DNA of 64,000 nt from Cycloclasticus sp. 46_120_T64 (GCA_002162695.1 MAAM01000011.1:1-64000), one strand, 5' to 3'. Shown: positions 16,967-27,135, numbered from the stretch's first letter. Notes: generated by a model not told the origin, from the sequence alone. Program-made: numbers and translations.

Positions 16967-17953
16967 TTGTCAGTACTAGAAAACACATCATGGCCGCCGA
17001 CTTGTTCGGCGGCCTTATTACATCGACGCGCAGAGTTGTATCAAACCATTAGGGACTTCTTTGCGCAGCGGGCGGTGCTCGAAGTGGACACACCAATACT
17101 CTCTAACGCGGCCAGTTGTGACCTGAACCTCGATAGTTTTTCTACTCAGTTAACAAACGATGCGCTGAACCAACGGCTGTTGTACCTGCAAACATCGCCT
17201 GAATTTTCGATGAAACGTTTGATCGCCTCGGGGTCTGGCTGTATTTACCAAATTGCCAAGTCATTCCGTCAGGCTGAAAGTGGTCGCTTTCATAACCCAG
17301 AATTTACCTTGTTGGAATGGTACCGAATGGGCTTTAGCTTGGCGGATTTAATGCAGGAAATGTTAGAGCTGTTGAGCCTCTGCTTTAATCAAAACCTCGC
17401 GAGCATAACACTGACCTATGCAAGCCTGTTTAAGCAGCAGACGGGGATTAACCCGCATGAGACATCGCTTACTCAGTTGCTGGCGTATGCTGCCGAGCAG
17501 GGTAACCCCGAAGCGGCGCAGATTTGTGGCGACAGCCTCGCTAATGGCCTAGATTATGTTTTTAGTCAGTATATCCAGCCACGCCTCAAACCTGAGCTGC
17601 TGTATTTTGTTACCGATTACCCCGCGTGTATGGCGATGTTGGCGAAGCTTAGTGAGGATCAGCCCATAACGGCGAAGCGTTTTGAGGTGTATTTTAATAA
17701 TCTTGAACTGGCGAACGGCTATGAAGAGCTCAGTGATGCGCAGTTGCAACAGCAACGTTTTCAAGAAGAATTAGCCGAACGAGAAAAACAGGGTGCTAAC
17801 AAGGTGCCGATGGATAAAAACTTAGTGGCGGCTCTACAGCACGGCTTGCCTGATTGCGCGGGTGTTGCCTTAGGGCTGGATCGTTTGTTGATGGTAATCA
17901 GCGGTGTTTATTCGATTGATGAGGTCTTAAGCTTCCCGATTGAACGCGCTTAA
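16967..17953 (+). CDS. epmA: EF-P lysine ligase EpmA (GenX/PoxA)
   Basis: This 328-residue paralogue of the class II lysyl-tRNA synthetase catalytic core lacks the anticodon-binding domain. It activates (R)-beta-lysine and attaches it to Lys34 of EF-P. Class II motifs are visible: motif 1 around VLEVDTPILS, motif 2 in FRQAESGRFHNPEFTLLEWYR, and motif 3 in GVALGLDRLLMVISG near the C-terminus. The start is TTG at 16967, six bases after the efp stop; no in-frame ATG precedes the conserved helix ALLHRRAELYQTIRDFF. The hydroxylase gene epmC is not in the window. Confidence 0.95.
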   Translation: MSVLENTSWPPTCSAALLHRRAELYQTIRDFFAQRAVLEVDTPILSNAASCDLNLDSFSTQLTNDALNQRLLYLQTSPEFSMKRLIASGSGCIYQIAKSFRQAESGRFHNPEFTLLEWYRMGFSLADLMQEMLELLSLCFNQNLASITLTYASLFKQQTGINPHETSLTQLLAYAAEQGNPEAAQICGDSLANGLDYVFSQYIQPRLKPELLYFVTDYPACMAMLAKLSEDQPITAKRFEVYFNNLELANGYEELSDAQLQQQRFQEELAEREKQGANKVPMDKNLVAALQHGLPDCAGVALGLDRLLMVISGVYSIDEVLSFPIERA

Positions 17954-18091
17954 GGACGCTTTGATTAAGTCTGTTTTAATTTAGGTGGAGAGAAAATGGT
18001 TCCAAACTTTTGTGAAGTGAGGGATATAAAATTTATTCTATTGCTGTGACCTTTGCAGGATGTTGGGGTTATTACTGCCAAGATGATTTAA

Positions 18092-18706
18092 TCAGAAGCT
18101 CCTTAACTGCTGATCGTGATATTTTGCTAACGAGCTTAGGGCGCAGATAGTGCCGATTAGCGTTAATGCCATATCTGATTGGCTATCCCATATATAGCTT
18201 TGGGTACCAAGAAAAGCCTCGGCATCTTCGCCAGATGCCAGCGCGAGCCACCATTCTATGAGTTCGTAGAAAGCGCTAAAAACTAAGCAGAAACAGAGGA
18301 TTAAGAAGTTCATCCAGCGCCGTGTTTTGACGACGTGTTGGCGGAGGAAAATTTCTCTAGCGATGATTGCTAGCACAAAACCTTGGGCAAAGTGTCCGAG
18401 CTTGTCGTAGTTGTTTCTATCGGAACCTAGCCATTGTGCAATATCATCAAATAGCGGCACCTCGGCATAGGTGTCATGCCCGCCAACCATCAAAATAATG
18501 CAATGTATGAGAATTAAGGTGTGGCTCAATGTGCTCAAGGGGAACGAGCGGGAACTATAGGCTAGAGCCAGTAGCGCAATAATGGCGGGCAATACTTCTA
18601 ATAATCAGCTGAGTTGATCTTTTGGTTCGATAGCCGAGCAAATGAACATAGTAGAAAAAGCGCTTAGCCAAGCATAAAACCACGACGATTTTATGAGGCT
18701 AAGCAC
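18092..18706 (-). pseudogene. YjdF-like (DUF2238) membrane protein with in-frame TGA
   Basis: From 18592 to 18092 the product is clearly a DUF2238/YjdF inner-membrane protein (FPLSTLSHTLILIHCIILMVGG, then DTYAEVPLFDDIAQWLG, NYDKLGHFAQGFVLAIIAREI, SAFYELIEWW). The family's N-terminal part lies upstream in the same frame. From GTG 18706 it reads LIKSSWFYAWLSAF and CSAIEPKDQLS, then TGA at 18605-18607, then LLEVLPAIIAL. The TGA sits where relatives, as I remember the family, have tryptophan, one base from TGG. Without it the product would be 204 residues, the usual family size. Either the gene is broken by one nonsense change, TGA is read through, a shorter form starts at a non-ATG codon, or the base is an error. 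It follows psd by 6 bp. Family function unknown. Confidence 0.75.
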
Positions 18707-18712
18707 CTGGAT

Positions 18713-19561
18713 TTATTTTACTTTGCCGATAACTTGGCCTAGGCGAACGGTTTGCCCAGCGACGAGTTCTTCCGCCCAAGACATATTATCCTTGCCGTAT
18801 AACAAGACGATGGTCGACCCCATATTAAAACGCGCCATTTCGTCGTTTTTATTGAAGCTATGTTCATTCTCTTTATAGCTCCAGCTGCGGACTTGATTAT
18901 GACGGGGAGGGGTCACCTCGCCGTGCCAGATGGTTTCAATGCTGGACACAAAAATTGCGCCGACCATCACCATCGCCATTGGCCCTGCTGGGGTATCAAA
19001 GAAGGCGACCACGCGTTCATTTCTAGCGAATAATTCGTCGATATTATCGGCGGTTGTTGGGTTAACGCTAAATAAATCCCCGGGTACGTGCAGCATCTTT
19101 GTTAATGTTGCATCGTTAGGGAAGTGAATTCGGTGGTAGTCCTTGGGTGATAGATAAATAGTGGTGAAGTGACCGTCTTCAAAATTAGCGGTCATCGGGT
19201 CAGCACCTAACAGAGCCGATAAATTAAAGTACTTACCCTTGGCTTGGAAGAGCTGGCTATTACGAATATCGCCAATTTGACTAATGCAGCCATCAACGGG
19301 GCAGGAAATATTTGTCGGGTCCGACTCTAAGGTACGTGCGTGTCCGTTTAGGCTGCGGGTGAAGAAGGCGTTAAAACTTTCATACTTTCTTGGATTGGGT
19401 TCAGTCGCTTCAGCCATATTGACCTGAAAATACTGCACAAACCGGCTGATAATAAAGTTCTTAAACCACGGTTTTGTACAGCGCGCTATCCGGTGCATAG
19501 CCGCGGATAGTGCGTGTTGGGGCAAGATATGCTGGAGAATAATAAAGAGTTTATCTTTCAT
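18713..19561 (-). CDS. psd: Phosphatidylserine decarboxylase proenzyme
   Basis: This 282-residue inner-membrane-associated enzyme converts phosphatidylserine to phosphatidylethanolamine, the last step of PE synthesis. The self-cleavage and pyruvoyl-forming site is present as MGST in ARFNMGSTIVLLYG (LGST in E. coli), near residue 250. Other signatures are FNAFFTRSL, CPVDGCISQIG, YLSPKDYHRIHFP and VSSIETIWHGEVTPP. Length matches bacterial Psd. The gene follows the aminotransferase by 12 bp and precedes the yjdF-like gene by 6 bp, in one minus-strand run beginning at ppsA. Confidence 0.97.
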   Translation of the reverse strand: MKDKLFIILQHILPQHALSAAMHRIARCTKPWFKNFIISRFVQYFQVNMAEATEPNPRKYESFNAFFTRSLNGHARTLESDPTNISCPVDGCISQIGDIRNSQLFQAKGKYFNLSALLGADPMTANFEDGHFTTIYLSPKDYHRIHFPNDATLTKMLHVPGDLFSVNPTTADNIDELFARNERVVAFFDTPAGPMAMVMVGAIFVSSIETIWHGEVTPPRHNQVRSWSYKENEHSFNKNDEMARFNMGSTIVLLYGKDNMSWAEELVAGQTVRLGQVIGKVK

Positions 19562-19573
19562 CGATTTGCCAGC

Positions 19574-20755
19574 CTAAGAAAAGGAGTGTTTTTGCGCAGC
19601 TGGCAGAGCAACACCGCTATTGATATCGGCTCCCATGTCACTTAAAACGGACTCCAGCGCAGATAGGCAAAACATCACGTTGCTTGGGGTTGCTGATTGC
19701 CCCATTAGGCCAATTCGCCAAACTTTTCCGGCTAACGAGCCTAAGCCAGCACCAATTTCTAGGCTGTATTCCTCTAAGAGACGCTTTCTAACAAGGGCTT
19801 CGTCGACGCCTTGAGGAATCGTCACCGCATTGAGTTGGGGTAAACGTGATTCTTCAGGAACAATGAAACTCAGTCCCATCGCTTCCAGACCCGCTTTTAA
19901 TGCATTATGAAGGTCTGAGTGGCGCTTCCACGAATTTTCAAGGCCTTCTTCTTGTAACATTAATAGAGATTCGTGCAGCGCGTATAAACTATTAACCGGT
20001 GCGGTATGGTGGTAAGAACGGCCACCATCGCTACCCCAGTAACCCATCACGAGGTTCAAGTCTAAAAACCAGCTCTGAACTTTTTGTTTACGCTGTTTAA
20101 TGCGTTGCTGTGCGCGTTCACTAAAACTAACCGGTGATAAGCCCGGAACACACGATAAACACTTTTGGGTGCCTGAATAAATGGCATCAATGCCCCAGTC
20201 GTCTACGCGTAATTCGGAACCGCCGAGTGAAGTCACTGCGTCAACGAGTGATAGGCAATCGTATTGGCGAGCTAAAGCGCAGAGTGTTTTAGCATCAGAT
20301 AGTGCGCCGGTTGATGTTTCAGCGTGTACAAAAGCTAATAGACTGGCTTCAGGGTTAGCTTTTAATGCCTCTTCAACTTTTTTAGGATCGACAGGTTTGC
20401 CCCAGTCGTCTTTTACGATAATGGCTTTGGCGCCACAGCGTTCAACGTTTTCTTGCATACGCATGCCAAATACACCGTTTTGGCAAACGATGACGGTATC
20501 GCCCGGTTCTAATAAATTGGCAAAACAGGTTTCCATACCGGCAGAACCAGGAGCCGATACTGGAAACGTTAGCTCGTTTTTGGTTTGAAAAGCGTACTGC
20601 AGCATGGTTTTTACTTCATCCATCATGCGGCCAAAGCTAGGGTCAAGGTGACCGATGGTTGGGCGTGCTAAGGCAGACAGTATGCGGGGGTGTACGTCTG
20701 ATGGGCCTGGGCCCATTAAGGTACGAACAGGCGGGTTGAATGTTGTAATTGTCAT
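19574..20755 (-). CDS. Alanine/serine--glyoxylate aminotransferase family protein
   Basis: This 393-residue class V PLP aminotransferase resembles alanine-glyoxylate and serine-glyoxylate/pyruvate transaminases. MGPGPSDVHPRILSALA opens the fold, SAPGSAGMETCFANLL is the cofactor phosphate region, and the PLP lysine is K198 in YSGTQKCLSCVPG. WRIGLMGQSATPSNV closes it. It lies 6 bp after ppsA and 12 bp before psd, an unusual functional mix that could link glyoxylate, glycine and serine to PEP and phosphatidylserine metabolism. The amino donor (alanine or serine) cannot be settled by eye. Confidence 0.88.
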   Translation of the reverse strand: MTITTFNPPVRTLMGPGPSDVHPRILSALARPTIGHLDPSFGRMMDEVKTMLQYAFQTKNELTFPVSAPGSAGMETCFANLLEPGDTVIVCQNGVFGMRMQENVERCGAKAIIVKDDWGKPVDPKKVEEALKANPEASLLAFVHAETSTGALSDAKTLCALARQYDCLSLVDAVTSLGGSELRVDDWGIDAIYSGTQKCLSCVPGLSPVSFSERAQQRIKQRKQKVQSWFLDLNLVMGYWGSDGGRSYHHTAPVNSLYALHESLLMLQEEGLENSWKRHSDLHNALKAGLEAMGLSFIVPEESRLPQLNAVTIPQGVDEALVRKRLLEEYSLEIGAGLGSLAGKVWRIGLMGQSATPSNVMFCLSALESVLSDMGADINSGVALPAAQKHSFS

Positions 20756-20761
20756 TATTAA

Positions 20762-23137
20762 TTATCCTTCGATTTTTTGGCCAGCCATAAACATCCACGT
20801 TTCAATAACCGTGTCTGGGTTAAGGGACACGCTCTCGATGCCTTCTTCCATTAACCATTTTGCTAAGTCTGGGTGATCGGATGGGCCTTGGCCACAGATA
20901 CCGATGTATTTGCCTTGTTTGCGACACGCTTGGATCGCCATAGAGAGTAATTTTTTAATCGCTGGGTCGCGCTCATCAAATAAATGAGCAATTAAAGCAG
21001 AGTCACGATCTAGTCCAAGCGTTAGCTGGGTTAAGTCATTTGAGCCAATTGAGAAACCATCGAAATACTCTAAGAACTCATCGGCCATTAGCGCATTAGA
21101 CGGTAATTCGCACATCATAATGAGCTTCAAACCATTTTTACCACGCTCAATACCATTTTCTTTCAGTAGCTCGGTCACTTGACGGGCTTCATCCAGTGTT
21201 CTAACAAATGGAATCATGATCGATACGTTGCTCAAACCCATTTTGTCACGAACATATTTCAGTGCTTCACACTCCATATCGAAGCATTCACGGAATGAGT
21301 CGGAAATATAACGAGATGCACCGCGGAAGCCAATCATTGGGTTTTCTTCTTCGGGTTCGTAGCGATCCCCACCAATTAAATTGGCATATTCGTTAGATTT
21401 GAAATCAGACATACGAACAATCACATTTTTTGGTGAAAAGGCGGCTGCGATGGTGGCAATGCCTTCTACCAAGCGTTGAATGTAGTAGTCCTTTGGGCTT
21501 TTGTAGCAAGAAATACGCTGACTGATTGTTTCTTTTAAATCAGCCGGTAATTTATCAAAGTCCAATAATGCCTTCGGGTGAATACCAATCATTCGGTTGA
21601 TGATAAATTCAAGACGTGCCAAACCAACACCTTCGTGGGGTAATGACGCAAAGTCGAATGCACGGTCGGGATTACCCACGTTCATCATGATTTTTACCGG
21701 AATTTCAGGCATTGAATCAAGGTTGATTTTTTTGATTTCAAAATCAAGAATGCCTTCATAAATAAAGCCAGTATCACCTTCAGCACAGGAAACGGTAATT
21801 TCTGTACCGGCTGAAATATGATCGGTCGCATCACCGCAACCTACAACCGCAGGAATGCCTAGTTCACGCGCAATAATAGCGGCATGGCAAGTTCTTCCGC
21901 CTCGGTTAGTCACAATGGCTGAAGCACGTTTCATAATCGGCTCCCAGTCAGGGTCAGTCATATCGGTGACCAGTACATCACCTTCTTTAACCTGATCCAT
22001 TTGCGCAATACTGCTGATGACGCGAGCAGGGCCGGCACCAATTTTTTGTCCAATACTGCGGCCTTCAACTAATACGTTGGAGGTTTGGCTGAGTGCGTAG
22101 CGCTCAATTTCTTTGCCCGCGCGACTTTGAACAGTTTCAGGGCGTGCTTGTACGATATATAACTGACCGTCTAAACCATCTTTTGCCCACTCAATATCCA
22201 TCGGACGCTGATAGTGTTTTTCAATGGTGATGGCGATTTCTGATAATTTTTCAACTTCAGCATCTGTTAACGAGTAAACAAGGCGGCTCGCAGGCTCGGT
22301 ATCAATGATTTTTACAGGTTCTTTGGCGTCTGCGTCGTCGTTGTAAACCATCTTGATCATCTTGCTGCCAAGATTACGACGTAGAATGGCGGGTCTGCCA
22401 GCTTCTAGTGTTGGTTTATGTACATAAAATTCATCGGGGTTTACCGCACCCTGTACCACCATTTCACCTAGGCCGTAGCTTGAGGTAATGAAGACGGCAT
22501 CGCGGAAACCTGATTCGGTATCTAAGGTGAATAATACGCCAGAGGCGCTGATATCACTACGAACCATGCGTTGAATACCGGCAGATAGTGCAACGCCGCG
22601 GTGTTCAAAACCTTGGTGTACGCGGTATGAGATAGCACGATCATTAAATAAAGAAGCGAACACTTCTTTAATGGAGTGCATCACGTTTTCAATTCCATCA
22701 ACGTTCAAAAAGGTTTCTTGTTGACCGGCAAAAGATGCATCGGGTAAATCTTCGGCGGTGGCTGATGAGCGCACGGCAACAGAGAACTCACTTTTTGCAT
22801 CGGCTTGCATTTTTGCATAAGCCGCTTCAATGGCAGAAGTAAGCTCAGGCTGAAAAGGGGTGTCGATAACCCACTGTCTAATTTCTTTGCCCGCAGCAGC
22901 TAGAGCGTTGACATCATCAACATCAAGTTTTATAAGCTTTTCATTGATCCGGTCATCAATGCCGCTTTGTGATAAAAAGTCTCTAAATGCGGAGGCGGTC
23001 GTGGCAAATCCACCGGGTACATCAACACCTACTGATGCTAAATTACTGATCATTTCACCTAAAGAAGCATTTTTGCCGCCAACATGTTCTACGTCATCCA
23101 TGCCTGTTGAGTCGAGCCAAACGATGTATTCTTTCAA
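20762..23137 (-). CDS. ppsA: Phosphoenolpyruvate synthase
   Basis: I set the start at TTG 23137 (reads [28 protein letters not shown]), with AGGGGA 7 bp upstream; this gives 791 residues, the size of Pseudomonas PpsA. The extra 18 codons of the longer frame are AT-rich leader. The enzyme converts pyruvate and ATP to PEP, AMP and phosphate for gluconeogenesis. Domains in order: ATP-grasp ([25 protein letters not shown]), swivelling phosphohistidine domain ([21 protein letters not shown], catalytic His), and PEP-utilising barrel ([18 protein letters not shown], then [20 protein letters not shown]). ppsR is divergent across 74 bp. It heads a run with the aminotransferase, psd and yjdF-like genes. 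Confidence 0.97.
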   Translation of the reverse strand: MKEYIVWLDSTGMDDVEHVGGKNASLGEMISNLASVGVDVPGGFATTASAFRDFLSQSGIDDRINEKLIKLDVDDVNALAAAGKEIRQWVIDTPFQPELTSAIEAAYAKMQADAKSEFSVAVRSSATAEDLPDASFAGQQETFLNVDGIENVMHSIKEVFASLFNDRAISYRVHQGFEHRGVALSAGIQRMVRSDISASGVLFTLDTESGFRDAVFITSSYGLGEMVVQGAVNPDEFYVHKPTLEAGRPAILRRNLGSKMIKMVYNDDADAKEPVKIIDTEPASRLVYSLTDAEVEKLSEIAITIEKHYQRPMDIEWAKDGLDGQLYIVQARPETVQSRAGKEIERYALSQTSNVLVEGRSIGQKIGAGPARVISSIAQMDQVKEGDVLVTDMTDPDWEPIMKRASAIVTNRGGRTCHAAIIARELGIPAVVGCGDATDHISAGTEITVSCAEGDTGFIYEGILDFEIKKINLDSMPEIPVKIMMNVGNPDRAFDFASLPHEGVGLARLEFIINRMIGIHPKALLDFDKLPADLKETISQRISCYKSPKDYYIQRLVEGIATIAAAFSPKNVIVRMSDFKSNEYANLIGGDRYEPEEENPMIGFRGASRYISDSFRECFDMECEALKYVRDKMGLSNVSIMIPFVRTLDEARQVTELLKENGIERGKNGLKLIMMCELPSNALMADEFLEYFDGFSIGSNDLTQLTLGLDRDSALIAHLFDERDPAIKKLLSMAIQACRKQGKYIGICGQGPSDHPDLAKWLMEEGIESVSLNPDTVIETWMFMAGQKIEG

Positions 23138-23144
23138 CTTAGAG

Positions 23145-23150
23145 TCCCCT
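23145..23150 (-). promoter_or_regulatory. Ribosome-binding site deciding the ppsA TTG start
   Basis: On the minus strand AGGGGA lies 7 bases before the TTG at 23137. No comparable site serves the codon that opens the longer frame at 23191. This is the main reason for the 791-residue ppsA start. Confidence 0.75.
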
Positions 23151-23211
23151 GATTGGTTTAAAATTTTAAAAACAATTAAACATTTTAACAAAAAAATAAC
23201 AGTTATATTAA

Positions 23212-24033
23212 ATGAAAAACAGAATAATCTTTTTTGTATCGGATAGAACGGCGATTACTGCCGAAACCTTGGGAAATAGCCTATTAACCCAGTTTGAAGG
23301 GGTGGAGAGGGAGCGGCACGTCATTCCTTTCATCGATACCGAAGCTAGGGCTGCTTCGGTACGAGATCGAATCAATGATTCTTATACCGTTAATGAAGGG
23401 CGGCCGATTGTTTTCAGTACGTTCACCAATGATGATTTACGAGCGATTGTGGCGGAGAGTAATTGTATTTTTTATGATTTGTTCAACGATTATATTTCCA
23501 GAATGGAAAATGATTTGCGCCAAGAATCGTCACATATCGTGGGCAAGAGTCACGGTTTGGTGGATAAAAGTTCGTATGAGTCGCGCATTCGAGCGGTTAA
23601 TTATGCCTTGGTCAATGATGATGGGGCGCGGCTTGATCATTATGATCAAGCTGATGTTATTTTGGTCGGGGTGTCACGAACAGGGAAAACTCCAACCTCC
23701 TTATATCTGGCTTTGCAGTACGGAATTTTCACCGCTAACTTCCCGATCACTGATGCCGATTTAGAAAATTCGATGTTGCCTCGGGCTCTTAAAGCCTATA
23801 AGAAAAAGTTGTTTGGGCTGACCATTGGCGCAGATCAGTTGAGTCGTATTCGTGAAGAGCGTCGACCGGGTAGCCCGTATGCTTCGTTGCGCACCTGTCA
23901 ACGTGAAGTTTCTCAGGTCGAGGAGTTATTTCATATGGCGAATATACCGTTTTTAAATGTGACGGCTATTTCGATTGAGGAAATCGCCGCGCAGATTCGT
24001 TTAACCCGTGAACTGGATGTGAAGCAGTTTTAA
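23212..24033 (+). CDS. ppsR: PEP synthase regulatory protein (kinase/pyrophosphorylase)
   Basis: This 273-residue DUF299-family bifunctional protein inactivates PEP synthase by ADP-dependent threonine phosphorylation and reactivates it by phosphate-dependent dephosphorylation. The P-loop-like motif is [15 protein letters not shown] (about residues 152-166), preceded by YDQADVILV. The start ([24 protein letters not shown]) and [20 protein letters not shown] are typical. It is divergent from its target gene ppsA with 74 bp between starts, the standard arrangement. Confidence 0.97.
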   Translation: MKNRIIFFVSDRTAITAETLGNSLLTQFEGVERERHVIPFIDTEARAASVRDRINDSYTVNEGRPIVFSTFTNDDLRAIVAESNCIFYDLFNDYISRMENDLRQESSHIVGKSHGLVDKSSYESRIRAVNYALVNDDGARLDHYDQADVILVGVSRTGKTPTSLYLALQYGIFTANFPITDADLENSMLPRALKAYKKKLFGLTIGADQLSRIREERRPGSPYASLRTCQREVSQVEELFHMANIPFLNVTAISIEEIAAQIRLTRELDVKQF

Positions 24034-24055
24034 TGCACATAGGCTGAATTTTTTA

Positions 24056-24114
24056 CCGCTGTTTATTGTCATAACGAATGCGCTGAGCAAGGGCTTTTTT
24101 GACAATAACAGCGG
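24056..24114 (+). repeat. Long imperfect inverted repeat after ppsR
   Basis: The left arm at 24056-24071 and right arm at 24100-24114 (TGACAATAACAGCGG) are complementary over 15 pairs with a single bulged T in the left arm. The 28-base loop contains GCGCTGAGCAAGGGC and a T-run. No uridine tract follows the right arm. It sits 23 bp after the ppsR stop in the 211-bp gap before rapA. It could be a 3'-end protecting hairpin, a weak terminator or a palindromic repeat element; the sequence does not decide. Confidence 0.6.
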
Positions 24115-24244
24115 ATCTCTTATTTGCGGGGTAAATCAGCTTAATGATAAGGAAATGAGAGTGGGTGGGTTTTAATGATTGCCAGCGTGGGAGATACCTT
24201 TTATCATCCACGTTTTTTAAATCTAGCGATGGAGTAATAAATCG

Positions 24245-27097
24245 ATGAGCCAGCCAAATTTTCATCAGGGGCAACGTTGGATTAGTCATTCTGAGACCGA
24301 ACTCGGTCTAGGTACTGTAGATGTTATCGAGGGGCGGCAAGTCACCTTGTTTTTCCCCGCCGTTGAAGAAACTCGGGTGTACGCGCTAGACAATGCACCG
24401 TTAAGCCGTGTGCTGTACAACGTTGGTGATACCGTGCGACATGATGGTGGTGTTAGCCTGAACGTTGAACAGACCCAAGAACATAATAGCTGCATGATTT
24501 ACCTGTGCCTTAATGAACACGGTGAGCAGGTGGTTCTGCATGAAATGGACTTGGATAGTGTGGGAGCGTTTAATAAACCGCAAAGTCGTTTATTTACCGG
24601 CCAGATCGATAAAAATAAGACCTTCGACTTGCGTTTACAAACCTTAGAGTTTCAGCGTAAACTCGATCAGTTTTCAAGCTTTGGTTTGTCGGGCCCGCGG
24701 GTTCAACTATTACCCCATCAGTTCTATATCGCTAACCGAGTGACCCAGCGCAGTGCGCCGAGGGTATTGTTAGCCGATGAAGTCGGCTTGGGGAAAACCA
24801 TCGAAGCGGGTTTGATTTTACATCAACAACTATTGACCGGTGCTATCGAACGGGTGCTGATCGTGGTGCCGGATACCTTGATTCACCAGTGGTTAGTCGA
24901 GCTATTACGCCGATTTAATTTGTCATTCACCATCATGGATCATGAACGTTGTGAGGCGATTTGTGAGGAAGGCGATCTTAATCCCTTCGAAACGGCGCAG
25001 TTAGTCCTTTGCCCCTTGTCATTCCTGACGAAACAAAAACAACATCATACGCAGGCTGTGGCGGCAGGTTGGGACTTGATGATCGTTGATGAGGCGCATC
25101 ACTTATTCTGGAATGAAGACCGAGTAAGTGAGGAATATCGTTGCATAGATGAGCTAGCTCAGCGTATTCCAGGTTTATTATTATTGACTGCGACGCCTGA
25201 ACAGCTGGGTGTTACCAGTCATTTTGCTCGATTACGTTTATTAGATCCAGACCGTTATTATGAGTTGGCGGCTTTTCGTGAAGAGCAAGCGGGTTATCAA
25301 CAAATTAATACGTTGATTAAACAATTACTCGACAAAACATTAGAAGAGGTACTGGCTGATAGTCAACTAGTTAGTCAGTTAAGCGACTTGTTGGGCGCTG
25401 AAACCTTGGCGGCCGAGGGTTTGAGTCTACAGAACTTGATCGATGCATTACTGGATCGGCATGGCACAGGGCGGGTGCTATTTAGAAATACCCGTGACAA
25501 TATCGATGTGTTTTCATCACGCCAATTGCACGCCTATGAATTAGCAGAAATGCCGGAAGACGATGAGGAAGAGGAGCTGGTACTCAGTGTTGATGACAGC
25601 TTAATGCAAGCCTTGTTACCCGAGGAAGTTTTAGGTTTTAGTTGGATGCTCTTTGACCCAAGGGTGGAATGGTTAACCCAATGGTTAGAAGAGCATAAGT
25701 CAGAAAAAGTATTATTGATCTGTGCGCAGCAGCAAACAGCGCAAGACCTGCATGATATGTTGAAAATGGAAACGCCCTTTAAATCGGCGGTTTTCCATGA
25801 GGGCATGAGCTTGATTGCGCGTGATCGTGGAGCGGCATACTTTGCCGACGTGGACGACGGTGCGCAAATTCTAGTTTGTTCGGAAATTGGCAGTGAAGGG
25901 CGTAACTTCCAGTTTGCCCATCATTTGGTGCTGTTTGACTTACCGCTAAATCCTGATCTATTAGAACAGCGTATTGGCCGTTTGGACCGTATTGGGCAAA
26001 CGGATACGGTGCATATTCACGTGCCGTATATGCAAGGCTCGGCACAAGAAAAACTGATGCATTGGTACGATAAAGGACTGAATGCGTTTGGCCATGTTTG
26101 TGCAACAGGCCATCACGTGTATGCGGAAGTGAAATCAGAACTCAAAGCGCTACTGCTGGAAGACGATGCGGAACAACAGTTAACGGACCTTGTTAGTAAA
26201 ACCAAACAACTGATGGATCAAAGCATTCAAGAAATGCACGATGGGCGAGATTTAATGTTGGAGCTAAACTCTTGCCGTAAAGAGGAGGCGCAGGCGATTG
26301 TCGATGAGGTGAGTTTGTCATCGAGTCACTTGGAACTATCGGACTATATGGAGAAGGTGTTTGAGTGTTTCGGGGTCGAACAGCAGCAGCATAGTGAGGA
26401 CAGCATCGTCCTGAAACCTACCGGGCATATGCAGAATGACTGTTTTCCGGGGTTAACGGAGGATGGCTTAACGGCAACCTATAATAGGAAAGTGGCCTTA
26501 TCGCGTGAGGACTTTCACTTCCTCACGTGGGAGCACCCGATGGTTACGGCGGCAATGGAACAAATCATTAATACCGAGTTTGGTAACTCGACCTTTTGTA
26601 CGATGGCGTTACCACCGGTGCCGGCTGGGACGTTAATTTTAGAGGCTATTTTTACCACTCATTGTCCTGCGCCAAAACGTCTGCAATTACACCGTTATTT
26701 GCCAAAAACTATCCAGCGGATCGTGGTGGGTAGCAATGGCTTGGATATGACAAATTTGTTGAAACCTGAACATATCGAGGCGCGTTTATCATTTGTGAAG
26801 AAAGCGGTGGCGCATAATATTATTGAGCACGGCAAAGGAGTGATTAAGGGTTTAATTACTAAGGCCGAAGGCTTGGTGGTCGACCCTCAAAAAAGTTTGG
26901 TGGCCGAGAGTATTGAGAAAATGCAGTTGCAAGAGTCGCGTAATTTGGATCGGCTGGTGGCCTTAGCCAAAGTGAACCCGAACATTCGTGACTCTGAAAT
27001 TGACCAGCAACGAGAAACGATTGCGGATTTGCAGTCTCACCTTGAGCGTGCCAGCTTTAAGCTAGACGCCATTCGGGTTATTTTATTAACCGATTAG
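24245..27097 (+). CDS. rapA: RNA polymerase-associated Snf2-type ATPase RapA (HepA)
   Basis: This 950-residue Swi2/Snf2 ATPase binds RNA polymerase and promotes its recycling after transcription. The order is typical: N-terminal Tudor-like region (QRWISHSETELGLGTVDVIEG, 9-29), Walker A in LLADEVGLGKTIEAGLIL (about 175-192), DEAH box in IVDEAHHLFW (about 280-289), LLLLTATPEQLG (motif III), and the C-terminal helicase lobe with LVCSEIGSEGRNFQFA and QRIGRLDRIGQ (motif VI). A long RapA-specific C-terminal domain follows. Full length. An intrinsic terminator follows at 27104-27135. Confidence 0.97.
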   Translation: MSQPNFHQGQRWISHSETELGLGTVDVIEGRQVTLFFPAVEETRVYALDNAPLSRVLYNVGDTVRHDGGVSLNVEQTQEHNSCMIYLCLNEHGEQVVLHEMDLDSVGAFNKPQSRLFTGQIDKNKTFDLRLQTLEFQRKLDQFSSFGLSGPRVQLLPHQFYIANRVTQRSAPRVLLADEVGLGKTIEAGLILHQQLLTGAIERVLIVVPDTLIHQWLVELLRRFNLSFTIMDHERCEAICEEGDLNPFETAQLVLCPLSFLTKQKQHHTQAVAAGWDLMIVDEAHHLFWNEDRVSEEYRCIDELAQRIPGLLLLTATPEQLGVTSHFARLRLLDPDRYYELAAFREEQAGYQQINTLIKQLLDKTLEEVLADSQLVSQLSDLLGAETLAAEGLSLQNLIDALLDRHGTGRVLFRNTRDNIDVFSSRQLHAYELAEMPEDDEEEELVLSVDDSLMQALLPEEVLGFSWMLFDPRVEWLTQWLEEHKSEKVLLICAQQQTAQDLHDMLKMETPFKSAVFHEGMSLIARDRGAAYFADVDDGAQILVCSEIGSEGRNFQFAHHLVLFDLPLNPDLLEQRIGRLDRIGQTDTVHIHVPYMQGSAQEKLMHWYDKGLNAFGHVCATGHHVYAEVKSELKALLLEDDAEQQLTDLVSKTKQLMDQSIQEMHDGRDLMLELNSCRKEEAQAIVDEVSLSSSHLELSDYMEKVFECFGVEQQQHSEDSIVLKPTGHMQNDCFPGLTEDGLTATYNRKVALSREDFHFLTWEHPMVTAAMEQIINTEFGNSTFCTMALPPVPAGTLILEAIFTTHCPAPKRLQLHRYLPKTIQRIVVGSNGLDMTNLLKPEHIEARLSFVKKAVAHNIIEHGKGVIKGLITKAEGLVVDPQKSLVAESIEKMQLQESRNLDRLVALAKVNPNIRDSEIDQQRETIADLQSHLERASFKLDAIRVILLTD

Positions 27098-27103
27098 TGC
27101 GTT

Positions 27104-27135
27104 GCGGGCATTGTTAGCAATGCCCGCTTATCTTT
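27104..27135 (+). terminator. Intrinsic terminator of rapA
   Basis: A perfect 10-bp stem, GCGGGCATTG (27104-27113) with CAATGCCCGC (27118-27127), has a TTAG loop and is followed by TTATCTTT. It lies 6 bp after the rapA stop, in the 53-bp gap between convergent rapA and yaaA. The U-rich side favours the plus strand. Confidence 0.85.

Noticed and set aside
17996-18049. 17-codon frame with a GGAG site 5-6 bases upstream
   Set aside because: Too short to judge, no hydrophobic or lipobox pattern, and no neighbour it would plausibly regulate; chance cannot be excluded.
24053-24289. Minus-strand frame of 78 codons between ppsR and rapA
   Set aside because: It overlaps the start of rapA and the inverted repeat, with no recognisable protein pattern.
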